From Verrucomicrobiota bacterium (GTDB lineage: Bacteria; Verrucomicrobiota; Verrucomicrobiia; Opitutales; UBA2995): DNA of 5,849 bases. The translations under genes were made by a program, and so were the position numbers. The stretch covers positions 1 through 5,849 of the forward strand of contig JAPUIL010000279.1 in NCBI GenBank assembly GCA_027297085.1, in the 5' to 3' direction. Shown in pieces: positions 1 through 5,376 of the stretch. The notes under the pieces are model-generated. The model ran no database searches. It saw only the letters and a program-made list of their open reading frames with translations, and had not been told where the DNA came from. Positions within the stretch are counted from its first letter, which is position 1; each line of letters opens with the position of its first letter.

Positions 1-74
1 GTTTTTTACCGATTAGATCCTCTTACTTTTAAAGTTTCTTAAAGGCCCTCTAATTATCCACATTTCGCCAATTT

Positions 75-875
75 ATGACCGATTTCGTTGCACCCGATTC
101 CGGATCGGAACCCGAACTTATTGATCCAGAAGATTTTCCAAATTGGATTGTCGAAGAGGATGAAGGTATTCTGGCGATCAACAAACCGGGTTTAGTGGTT
201 TGCCATCCCTCGAAGAAAGGACCCTGGTCCAGTCTCGTAGGCGCTTCCCGAGAGTACTTGCAGCAGGACCTTGTTCATTTGGTACATCGTCTGGATCGGG
301 AGACCAGTGGGATTTGCATTTTAGCCAAGGATAAATTCCATGCCCGCCATTCCCAGATGGCGTTCCAACAACAGCTGGTTCAAAAGGAGTATCTGGCTGT
401 TTTGGAAGGTGAACTTAATGAACCCATAGAGTTAAAGAACTACCTGGCGAAAGATCTGGAATCAGAGGTTTACATTAAGCAAACCGTACGGAAGTCGAAC
501 TCCGCGAAACGGGCAGTAACTCATTTCGAGCCTCTTCTATCGCGATCAGGCTATACTTTGGCTAAGGTATTGCCCAAAACAGGTCGGAAACACCAGATAC
601 GGGTTCATGCGAAATATCTGGGACATTCTATTGTGGGAGATAAGATTTACGGACCAGACGACAGGCATTATCTTACTTTCATTGATTCCGGCTACACACC
701 GAAAATGGCTGAGGCGCTGGGATTTCACCGGCAAGCCTTGCACGCTTACCGCATCCATTTCAACGCCCCCCTTTTTAAACGAAGTTTTACCGCGCCACTT
801 ACTCAAGATTTGGTCCAACTCATCCAAACGAAAATGGATTGTGGTAAGGAAGAGATTAGAGCTCTAATTGATTAA
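75..875 (+). CDS. RluA-family RNA pseudouridine synthase
   Basis: Predicted to isomerise specific uridines to pseudouridine in rRNA or tRNA in the cytoplasm. The 266-residue product has the RluA signature HRLDRETSG at residues 71-79, so Asp74 is the expected catalytic aspartate. Other family landmarks are an N-terminal INKPGLVVCHPS strand-loop (35-46), GRKHQIRVH at 170-178, VGDKIYG at 187-193 and HRQALHAYRIHF at 218-229. No N-terminal S4 domain is present: the catalytic domain begins within about 25 residues of the start, as in short RluA/TruC-like members rather than RluC/RluD. The target site cannot be read from sequence. ATG at 75 is the natural start, but no Shine-Dalgarno site precedes it. 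It stands alone on the plus strand, convergent with the polyprenyl synthase gene. Family is certain, subfamily open. Confidence 0.95.
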   Translation: MTDFVAPDSGSEPELIDPEDFPNWIVEEDEGILAINKPGLVVCHPSKKGPWSSLVGASREYLQQDLVHLVHRLDRETSGICILAKDKFHARHSQMAFQQQLVQKEYLAVLEGELNEPIELKNYLAKDLESEVYIKQTVRKSNSAKRAVTHFEPLLSRSGYTLAKVLPKTGRKHQIRVHAKYLGHSIVGDKIYGPDDRHYLTFIDSGYTPKMAEALGFHRQALHAYRIHFNAPLFKRSFTAPLTQDLVQLIQTKMDCGKEEIRALID

Positions 876-954
876 TGCTGTAACGGGATTGTCGCCTAGT
901 AGACTTTGTTTGTAGCGAAGTTTAATGAAAAAAAGTCATTGCCATCCTTTACGA

Positions 955-1027
955 CGGCTTCGCGGGGACGCGATGGCCCTACCCATACGGACCATGATGG
1001 TAGGGCGACTGCGTCCTCGCAGCGCCG
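955..1027. repeat. Large imperfect palindrome (REP/MITE-like intergenic element)
   Basis: Two 29-nt arms, 955-983 and 999-1027, are reverse complements at 22 of 29 positions and are separated by a 15-nt loop (984-998). The arms begin CGGC and end GCCCTACC (left arm), mirrored as GGTAGGGC at the start of the right arm. The element is GC-rich against AT-rich surroundings and sits in the gap between two convergent genes, typical placement for REP or MITE-like repeats and for bidirectional transcription barriers. It is open in several frames on both strands, giving arginine/proline-rich spurious peptides. That it is a dispersed family is inference, because only one copy lies in this window. Confidence 0.7.
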
Positions 1028-1201
1028 ATCCCCAGGAACATAAAATGGACTACTAATCCAGGTTTTTGCGACAATAAATGAGAAAATTGCTATAAGACTC
1101 AAGGCCGCATATTTACTGGGATTATACTGATTTCGGTCTTTACTGTTGCGACCTAATCGTAACTTCGGAATCACCGCGAAGACTTCAGTAAATTAGCATA
1201 C

Positions 1202-1224
1202 AAAACACCTTCGGGTAGTGTTTT
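1202..1224 (-). terminator. Candidate bidirectional terminator hairpin at the polyprenyl synthase stop
   Basis: A 7-bp perfect stem (AAAACAC 1202-1208 with GTGTTTT 1218-1224) encloses a 9-nt loop and overlaps the first base of the stop codon of the minus-strand gene ending at 1224. Read on either strand, the 3' arm ends in a T run, so it could end transcription of the minus gene and stop reads coming from the plus-strand pseudouridine synthase. The stem has few G:C pairs, so strength is uncertain. Confidence 0.4.
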
Positions 1225-2249
1225 TATGCACTCAATTGGGAGCGTTCCAACTCATCCAGTTTCATACGAAGTAACTGACTGATAGTGTTGAGTTCTTCTT
1301 TTGCGGTCAATGTGTCTGGCAATTCTGAAAGCGTTTCTACTGCGTCATTCCAAAGTTGCGCCACAAAATCGAGGCCTACTTCAAATATTCCATGTGTTTC
1401 CAATAAAAATCTGACCTTGTCTTCGTTAGCTGTTTCCAGAGCTTCCGTCATCTGATCCGTTGCATCCTGGTTTTTCATTTGGAAAAGCTGAATGAGCGGC
1501 AAGGTCGCTTTACCGGTTGAAAGATCAGTCCCCAGAGTCTTGCCTATCTTGGTCTCGTCTCCGATGAAATCAGTCAAATCGTCATAAGCCTGGTAAGCAA
1601 TCCCCAGTTGCGAACCGAATTTTCTTAAGATTTCGCAGTCGTATGAGGAATAGCCCGATAACAGCCCTCCCAGGTGCGTCGATATTGAAAAAAGTTCGCC
1701 GGTCTTCATATCCAGCATCTCCAGGTATTCCTCCTGATCGAGTTTCCAATCACCGCGACGAAAGGTTTGCAGGATTTCACCTGAGCAAACGCGGCGAGTA
1801 GATTTGGAAACCAGCCTGCATACTTCTACGGTGTCAAATTGTGAAGCCAGGTGCAGGGCGTGTGAAAATAGTGCATCTCCGAGCAATACGGCGGTATGCT
1901 GACCATATTTGGCGCTGATTGTGGGTTGACCGCGCCGCCTATCCGCCCCATCAAGTATGTCGTCGTGAACCAGCGTGGCCAAGTGAACCATTTCAACGAC
2001 TGCCGACACTTGAACCAGGTTCTTAAAAATTTCCGGATCATCCGTTTTCCCTGTGAGGAAAACCAGAGATGGCCTAATTCGCTTCCCACTATTTTTCAGG
2101 CAATAGTCGACAAGAAATCGAATTTGAGGTTCGAAGGCCTCGACTTGATTTTCCAGAAAACGCGTCAATTCAGCCATCGGCCGGTTGAGCCTGGCCTGCA
2201 ACTCTTCAATCGATTGCTTTTGAGCGGGGTTTTCCTTAGGGTTGAACAT
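1224..2249 (-). CDS. Trans-polyprenyl diphosphate synthase, probably long-chain
   Basis: Condenses isopentenyl diphosphate units onto an allylic diphosphate to make an all-trans polyprenyl diphosphate, most likely the side chain of menaquinone or another respiratory quinone. Both metal-binding aspartate motifs are intact in the 341-residue product: DDILD at residues 96-100 (first) and DDLTD at 223-227 (second). Also present are GKRIRP (55-60), RRRGQPT (104-110), KTGE (182-185) and GKATLP (246-251). The fifth residue before the first motif is Ala91, in the context HLATLVHDD. Short-chain FPP synthases carry a bulky aromatic near there, while IspB/HepT-like long-chain enzymes have a small residue, so I infer a long product. 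Exact chain length and symbol (ispB, hepT) cannot be settled. ATG start, no clear Shine-Dalgarno. The gene is monocistronic, divergent from the ACT-domain gene. Confidence 0.93.
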   Translation of the reverse strand: MFNPKENPAQKQSIEELQARLNRPMAELTRFLENQVEAFEPQIRFLVDYCLKNSGKRIRPSLVFLTGKTDDPEIFKNLVQVSAVVEMVHLATLVHDDILDGADRRRGQPTISAKYGQHTAVLLGDALFSHALHLASQFDTVEVCRLVSKSTRRVCSGEILQTFRRGDWKLDQEEYLEMLDMKTGELFSISTHLGGLLSGYSSYDCEILRKFGSQLGIAYQAYDDLTDFIGDETKIGKTLGTDLSTGKATLPLIQLFQMKNQDATDQMTEALETANEDKVRFLLETHGIFEVGLDFVAQLWNDAVETLSELPDTLTAKEELNTISQLLRMKLDELERSQLSA

Positions 2250-2385
2250 AGTGTGCCAGAAAGATGCGCAAGATTGTGAAAAGTTTCAAGTAGCGAACTC
2301 ACGATGATTCTAGTCATCCATTTATTTCTTGGCTTGGGAAAATTGTTTTTGCGATTTCCTGATTTATTTATGACAATTCACCCCT
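2250..2385. promoter_or_regulatory. Divergent promoter region with a short dyad
   Basis: This 136-bp AT-rich stretch separates the divergent polyprenyl synthase (-) and ACT-domain (+) genes, so it must hold promoters for both. A dyad GATGA-6-TCATC lies at 2303-2318, close to its middle, and could be an operator. Possible -35 boxes are TTGTTT at 2343-2348 (plus) and TTGAAA, read on the minus strand, at 2284-2289. Neither has a convincing -10 partner, so exact promoters are not called. Confidence 0.35.
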
Positions 2386-2844
2386 ATGCCAGAGAATGTG
2401 GTAGAAGGATTAGGTGGTGATCCTGTTATTCAGTTTTCCGTTTTCCTTGAAAATAAGGTAGGTCGATTAAGCGAGTTTACTCGTCTTTTATCTAAAAATT
2501 CCATTCACATCATGGCGATGACGGTGCTGGATACTACCGACAGCAGCATTGTTCGAATAATCGTGGACGATCCTGATCAGGCCAGCTCCGTGCTTTATTT
2601 GCAGGGTTATTCATTTACCGAGACGGTGGTATTGGTTGTGCAACTGAATTCTGTAGAAGAGGTGCCCGGCATGCTTTCGACGATCCTGGCGGCGGAGATC
2701 AATATCCATTACCTGTATCCTTTTATTTCCCGGCCATCTGATAAATCAGCTCTGGTTATTCACTTAGAAGACTTGGATATGGCGGCTGATGTGCTGCGAC
2801 ACAGCCAATTTAACGTGCTTTGTCAGAGCGATATATCGCGCTGA
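2386..2844 (+). CDS. Stand-alone tandem ACT-domain protein (amino-acid-binding type)
   Basis: A 152-residue soluble protein made almost wholly of two ACT-like units, about residues 14-80 and 81-150. The first has the strand QFSVFLENKVGRL, with the ligand-loop glycine at Gly26, then IVRIIVDDPDQA (55-66). The second begins VVLVVQL (81-87), with a loop glycine at Gly95 in EEVPGML and the closing strand ALVIHLEDLDMA (122-133). The pattern resembles COG4747-type double-ACT proteins, which lack a catalytic domain and are thought to sense amino acids or related ligands. Ligand and regulatory partner are unknown, and no metabolic gene is attached here. The ATG at 2386 lacks a Shine-Dalgarno site, but no better in-frame start exists before the first ACT strand. 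Its last 22 bp overlap the convergent methyltransferase gene. Confidence 0.85.
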   Translation: MPENVVEGLGGDPVIQFSVFLENKVGRLSEFTRLLSKNSIHIMAMTVLDTTDSSIVRIIVDDPDQASSVLYLQGYSFTETVVLVVQLNSVEEVPGMLSTILAAEINIHYLYPFISRPSDKSALVIHLEDLDMAADVLRHSQFNVLCQSDISR

Positions 2845-3521
2845 TTGTCGCCCGTTGCGGTGAAAACTTGCGAAATGAGGGTTTTTTGAGAAAAGAAAAC
2901 CGCTTTTTTCTGATCAAATCCTGCCTCTCGCAGCAGCGGAGTGTGGGGAATCAACTTATGAGTCGTCAATCCGGTCAGGATTCGGAAAACTGCATACAGC
3001 CACCCTAAAGTAAATCTTGCCCGGCAATTTCCCAGGTGTGTGTCCTGCGGGATATTAAATTCTGACACCAGTAACTTACCACCAGGTAGAAGCGCTTCTT
3101 TAACGATATTGATTATGCTTTGAAGATCCTGCTCTTCAAAATTATCAAAGAAAAATTGAGCCACAACCGCATCGAACGACTCTTCCTTTTTATGGATCCA
3201 TTCGCGTATATCCGCCTGAATGGTTGAAATACGTTGTTCTGAAATGCCTTTATTCCGCCGCCGCTTGGCCGCTGCATTCAACATTGCCGAACTACTATCT
3301 AGAGAAGTGATTCGAACGGATGGATGGTTCTCAAGTAAATGCGTTGAAAAGCGTCCATTTCCATCGCCGAGAAGTAAAATATTTTGACAAGATTCAAGCT
3401 CTCTCCACCAGGCCAATCGGCAGCGTTGTAGTTGTTTACCAAATACTAGGTACTCCCAGAATGAATAACTGCTTGCCAGTCGACCATAGTTGGGGGGAGG
3501 TGGAAGAGTAGGGACGCTCAA
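2823..3521 (-). CDS. Class I SAM-dependent methyltransferase
   Basis: Predicted cytoplasmic methyltransferase of 232 residues with a Rossmann-type SAM-binding fold. Motif I is LLLGDGNGRF (49-58), a GxGxG loop. The acidic residue ending strand 2 is Asp75 in ITSLDSS, QADI (102-105) is the adenine-contacting strand, FDAVVAQFFFDNF (116-128) is motif II, and LLPGGKLLVSEF (144-155) is motif III. The hydrophobic segment FTLGWLYAVFRILTGL (170-185) and LLREAGF (196-202) are common in UbiE-like small-molecule methyltransferases. Substrate is unknown; a quinone role is possible but unsupported. The start is TTG at 3521: an in-frame TAA lies seven codons upstream, there is no early ATG, and AAAAGG precedes at workable spacing. 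The gene follows apt on the same strand after 68 bp and may be co-transcribed. Its 3' end overlaps the ACT gene. Confidence 0.85.
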   Translation of the reverse strand: MSVPTLPPPPNYGRLASSYSFWEYLVFGKQLQRCRLAWWRELESCQNILLLGDGNGRFSTHLLENHPSVRITSLDSSSAMLNAAAKRRRNKGISEQRISTIQADIREWIHKKEESFDAVVAQFFFDNFEEQDLQSIINIVKEALLPGGKLLVSEFNIPQDTHLGNCRARFTLGWLYAVFRILTGLTTHKLIPHTPLLREAGFDQKKAVFFSQKTLISQVFTATGDNQRDISL

Positions 3522-3589
3522 TGGTGGTGCCTTTTAAGAGTGTTCTAAGAAAAGTATTCCTCTGGTTGTATATTTACGAAACCACCCGA

Positions 3590-4129
3590 TTATTCAGATT
3601 CACTAAATTCGATCAGGCTCATTACTTTTAATCCTGAATCCTTCAACAATTTGGACCCTCCTAATTCGGGCAAGTCAATTACAGCACTGACTTCGACAAC
3701 TCTGGCTTCCAATCGGTGAAAGAGGTTGCTGGCTGCCAGGAGGGTTCCTCCGGTGGCGATGAGATCATCAACAATGGCTATGCGTTCGTCCGGTGAGGCC
3801 GAGTCGGTATGTACTTCAATCGTAGCTTTTCCATACTCGAGTGAATATTCTTCTGAAAGCGTGTTGAAAGGTAGTTTGCCCTTTTTGCGGACAAGGACAA
3901 ACGGCAAGTTCATCCTATTGGCGACCGCACCTCCGATAACAAAACCGCGGGCATCTACCCCGGCGATTCTGTCTACGCCCAGTTCTTCGTAGTGTTCACA
4001 GAATGCATCGATGATCGTTTTGAAACAGGCTGGTGTTTCAAAGAGCGGGGTAACGTCGCGAAAACGAACACCTGCCTGCGGCCAGTCCACCACTGTGCGG
4101 ACGTGAGATTTTAATTCTTCCAAGGTCAT
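3590..4129 (-). CDS. apt: Adenine phosphoribosyltransferase
   Basis: Purine salvage enzyme: adenine + PRPP gives AMP + pyrophosphate, in the cytoplasm. From the ATG at 4129 it is 179 residues, normal for Apt. Family landmarks in that numbering are GVRFRDVTPLFE (20-31), GVDARGFVIGG (57-67), VRKKGKLPF (80-88), EYSLEYG (94-100) and the PRPP-binding signature IVDDLIATGGT (119-129). A TTG at 4159 would add ten residues, but they match nothing in the family and neither start has a Shine-Dalgarno site. The ATG places MTLEELKSHVRTVVDWP at the usual N-terminal helix, so I prefer it. The methyltransferase gene follows after 68 bp. Upstream is a GC-rich hairpin (4181-4208) that could lie in the leader. 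All key residues are present. Confidence 0.96.
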   Translation of the reverse strand: MTLEELKSHVRTVVDWPQAGVRFRDVTPLFETPACFKTIIDAFCEHYEELGVDRIAGVDARGFVIGGAVANRMNLPFVLVRKKGKLPFNTLSEEYSLEYGKATIEVHTDSASPDERIAIVDDLIATGGTLLAASNLFHRLEARVVEVSAVIDLPELGGSKLLKDSGLKVMSLIEFSESE

Positions 4130-4180
4130 GATTGAGGTGAGGTAAAAGTTAGGATTCAAGATTGAGCCAGCTCAACTCGT

Positions 4181-4208
4181 CCGGGGTCAATTCTATTTAG
4201 GACCCCGG
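4181..4208. repeat. Perfect 8-bp GC-rich inverted repeat upstream of apt
   Basis: CCGGGGTC (4181-4188) and GACCCCGG (4201-4208) are exact reverse complements around a 12-nt AT-rich loop. No T tract follows on either strand, so it is not a standard intrinsic terminator. It lies 51 bp upstream of the apt ATG and overlaps the tail of the decayed oxidoreductase remnant. The GGGGTC...GACCCC form resembles REP-type hairpins mobilised by REP-associated tyrosine transposases, but no transposase is present, so this is only a suggestion. A leader structure affecting apt mRNA is the alternative. Confidence 0.55.
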
Positions 4209-4390
4209 CACCGAAGTCCTGGTTTCTTTAAGGAATCTTAGGCCAATAGGCTAAATATAGGGAAGTTGCTTGAGGACATACGCCAGGGCGATAATATTAG
4301 GAGTGGTTTCGACGACTGTGCTACGCTTTGAGCGAATTTGTTGGCTATGTTTCCAGTGCCGAGGATGCCACAATTGAAATGATCAGGCAT
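4193..4390 (-). pseudogene. Decayed, internally deleted Gfo/Idh/MocA - aldo/keto reductase remnant
   Basis: Reading the minus strand from an ATG at 4390 gives MPDHFNCGILGTGNIANKF followed by AQSVAQSSK. This closely resembles the N-terminal NAD(P)-binding strand and glycine loop (GILGTGNIA) of Gfo/Idh/MocA oxidoreductases. The frame then loses similarity. Another frame, 4310-4266, reads ETTPNIIALAYVLKQ, typical of the C-terminal region of aldo/keto reductases. The original frame resumes with FPIFSLLA (4264-4241), a stop, then DSLKK, again fitting an aldo/keto reductase C-terminus. The open frame from the ATG is only 50 codons (4238-4390). The simplest reading is a gene, or gene pair, that lost its whole middle and then took small frameshifts. 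It cannot make an active enzyme. Homology is judged by eye. Confidence 0.6.
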
Positions 4391-4497
4391 TATACTGAGT
4401 TAAAGAATTGAAAGTAGGATTTCCAGTTTTGGTGTTCCGATTGGCGAGGCAAATAAATTTCCGACACGGAAAAGCGGTGTAGCTGTTTTCTGAACGC

Positions 4498-4530
4498 AAA
4501 AAAGAGCCTCCCGATTGGAAGACCCTTTTT
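4498..4530 (-). terminator. Strong intrinsic terminator of the coiled-coil gene
   Basis: On the minus-strand RNA, arm 4530-4517 (AAAAAGGGUCUUCC) pairs over 14 bp, including three G:U wobbles, with arm 4512-4499 (GGGAGGCUCUUUUU). The tetraloop AAUC separates them, and the 3' arm ends in a run of six U. It lies 18 nt after the stop codon of the coiled-coil gene, ideal placement. A poly-T run also follows the stem on the plus strand, so it may work both ways, but no plus-strand gene needs it here. Confidence 0.85.
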
Positions 4531-4548
4531 GAAATGGTTTCAAAGAAA

Positions 4549-5250
4549 TCAGTTTCGGTTGGGATTGGCTTTTATCTTTGCACTTATGATGGCGTGGGCC
4601 TGACGTTTGTATTGATCGCCCCGCACGATATAGGAGTAATCCCAGTCTTCGATTTCCTTGTATTTAGCGAGCTCGGCCTGCAGCTGCGCTTCGATGCGCT
4701 TTTGTTCGGCAACGGCCTCCCTGCGCTTTCTTTCGAGATCTTCCTGCTGTCGTCTTAATAGTGCAACTTCTTCCTTGGCCTTGCTTACAGCGTCCGTAGC
4801 TGCAGCAAGTTCTTGCTGCTGGCTTTGGGAAGCAGATGCATTCTTCAATTGAAACTCTTGCTGTCTTTTTTCCGCATCTGCCAACGATAGCGTGAGTGCG
4901 TTCAGCCGGGCGCGGGTTTCTGCCACTTGTTTTTCTGCATCTGCTCGAGCTGTTTCTTCAGCTTCAAGGCGTGCCTGAACTTCAGCAATTTTGCGTTGTT
5001 GCTCTTCTTTGGCTTGCCGGATTTGCAGTTCTGCCATGCGAATAGCTTCGTTCTTCTCCTTCTCAAGAGCAGCTAATTCGGCAGCGGACATTGCCGCTTG
5101 ATCGGATTGGGCGGAAGAGTCTATAGCTGCAATTTCGGGGGTATCGGCGCTACTTGCTCCGGAAGGTTCCCCGGACTTATTCAGGAAAAGAAACCAGCCT
5201 ACGAGGGCAAATATAACCGCAATAACAAGAGTGATAGTATTTTTATTCAT
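4549..5250 (-). CDS. Membrane-anchored coiled-coil protein of unknown function
   Basis: A 233-residue protein I cannot assign to a named family. Residues 5-23 (TITLVIAVIFALVGWFLFL) form one hydrophobic segment, a signal anchor or uncleaved signal peptide. A Ser/Ala/Gly-rich linker (about 26-55) follows, then a long Ala/Glu/Lys/Arg/Gln-rich alpha-helical region (about 56-200) with coiled-coil character. A short C-terminal part with a different, aromatic composition (EDWDYSYIVRGDQYKRQAH, 201-219) probably caps it. The likely topology is a short cytoplasmic tail, one membrane span and a periplasmic rod, as in TolA-like or envelope-spanning spacer proteins, but no TolA C-terminal domain is present. 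ATG start without a Shine-Dalgarno site. It lies 126 bp downstream of nspC on the same strand and ends at a strong terminator. The coding frame is convincing; the role is unknown. Confidence 0.8.
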   Translation of the reverse strand: MNKNTITLVIAVIFALVGWFLFLNKSGEPSGASSADTPEIAAIDSSAQSDQAAMSAAELAALEKEKNEAIRMAELQIRQAKEEQQRKIAEVQARLEAEETARADAEKQVAETRARLNALTLSLADAEKRQQEFQLKNASASQSQQQELAAATDAVSKAKEEVALLRRQQEDLERKRREAVAEQKRIEAQLQAELAKYKEIEDWDYSYIVRGDQYKRQAHAIISAKIKANPNRN

Positions 5251-5276
5251 GGGAAACGTGGTTGTGTAAGTCAGAC

Positions 5277-5296
5277 AAAAGACCAGCCACAGGTCT
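5277..5296 (-). terminator. Weak candidate terminator downstream of nspC
   Basis: A 5-bp stem AGACC/GGTCT (5280-5284 with 5292-5296) with a 7-nt loop is followed on the minus strand by a short run of T. It lies about 80 nt after the nspC stop and just before the coiled-coil gene start. The short stem and short T tract make it marginal. If real, nspC and the coiled-coil gene would be separate transcripts. A -10-like TATAAC (minus strand, 5326-5321) lies upstream of it without a recognisable -35 box. Confidence 0.3.
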
Positions 5297-5376
5297 CACT
5301 TTCGATGGATGAATTAATTAGTTATAAGATGTGGGATATGGGGAAAGGTTTTCAGATTTCACGGGCAATTACAAGG

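Noticed and set aside
1..74. Promoter upstream of the pseudouridine synthase gene
   Set aside because: AT-rich, but no -35/-10 pair with acceptable spacing could be identified with confidence.
925..1056. 43-codon plus-strand frame through the palindrome
   Set aside because: Arg/Pro-rich product comes directly from the repeat arms, with no Shine-Dalgarno site and no recognisable domain; treated as a by-product of the repeat.
1896..2279. Long plus-strand frame opposite the polyprenyl synthase gene
   Set aside because: Antisense shadow of a gene with intact catalytic motifs; its product has no recognisable domain.
3540..3589. Possible hairpin (TGGTT/AACCA) between apt and the methyltransferase
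   Set aside because: Only 5 bp with a long AT-rich loop and no T tract; too weak to call a terminator.
4130..4159. Upstream TTG start adding ten residues to apt
   Set aside because: The extra residues do not fit the Apt N-terminus, the TTG has no Shine-Dalgarno site, and the ATG at 4129 gives the usual family length.
4534..4852. Plus-strand frames opposite the coiled-coil gene, rich in Ser/Cys/Leu
   Set aside because: Antisense translation of Glu/Ala/Gln-rich coiled-coil codons; no independent support.
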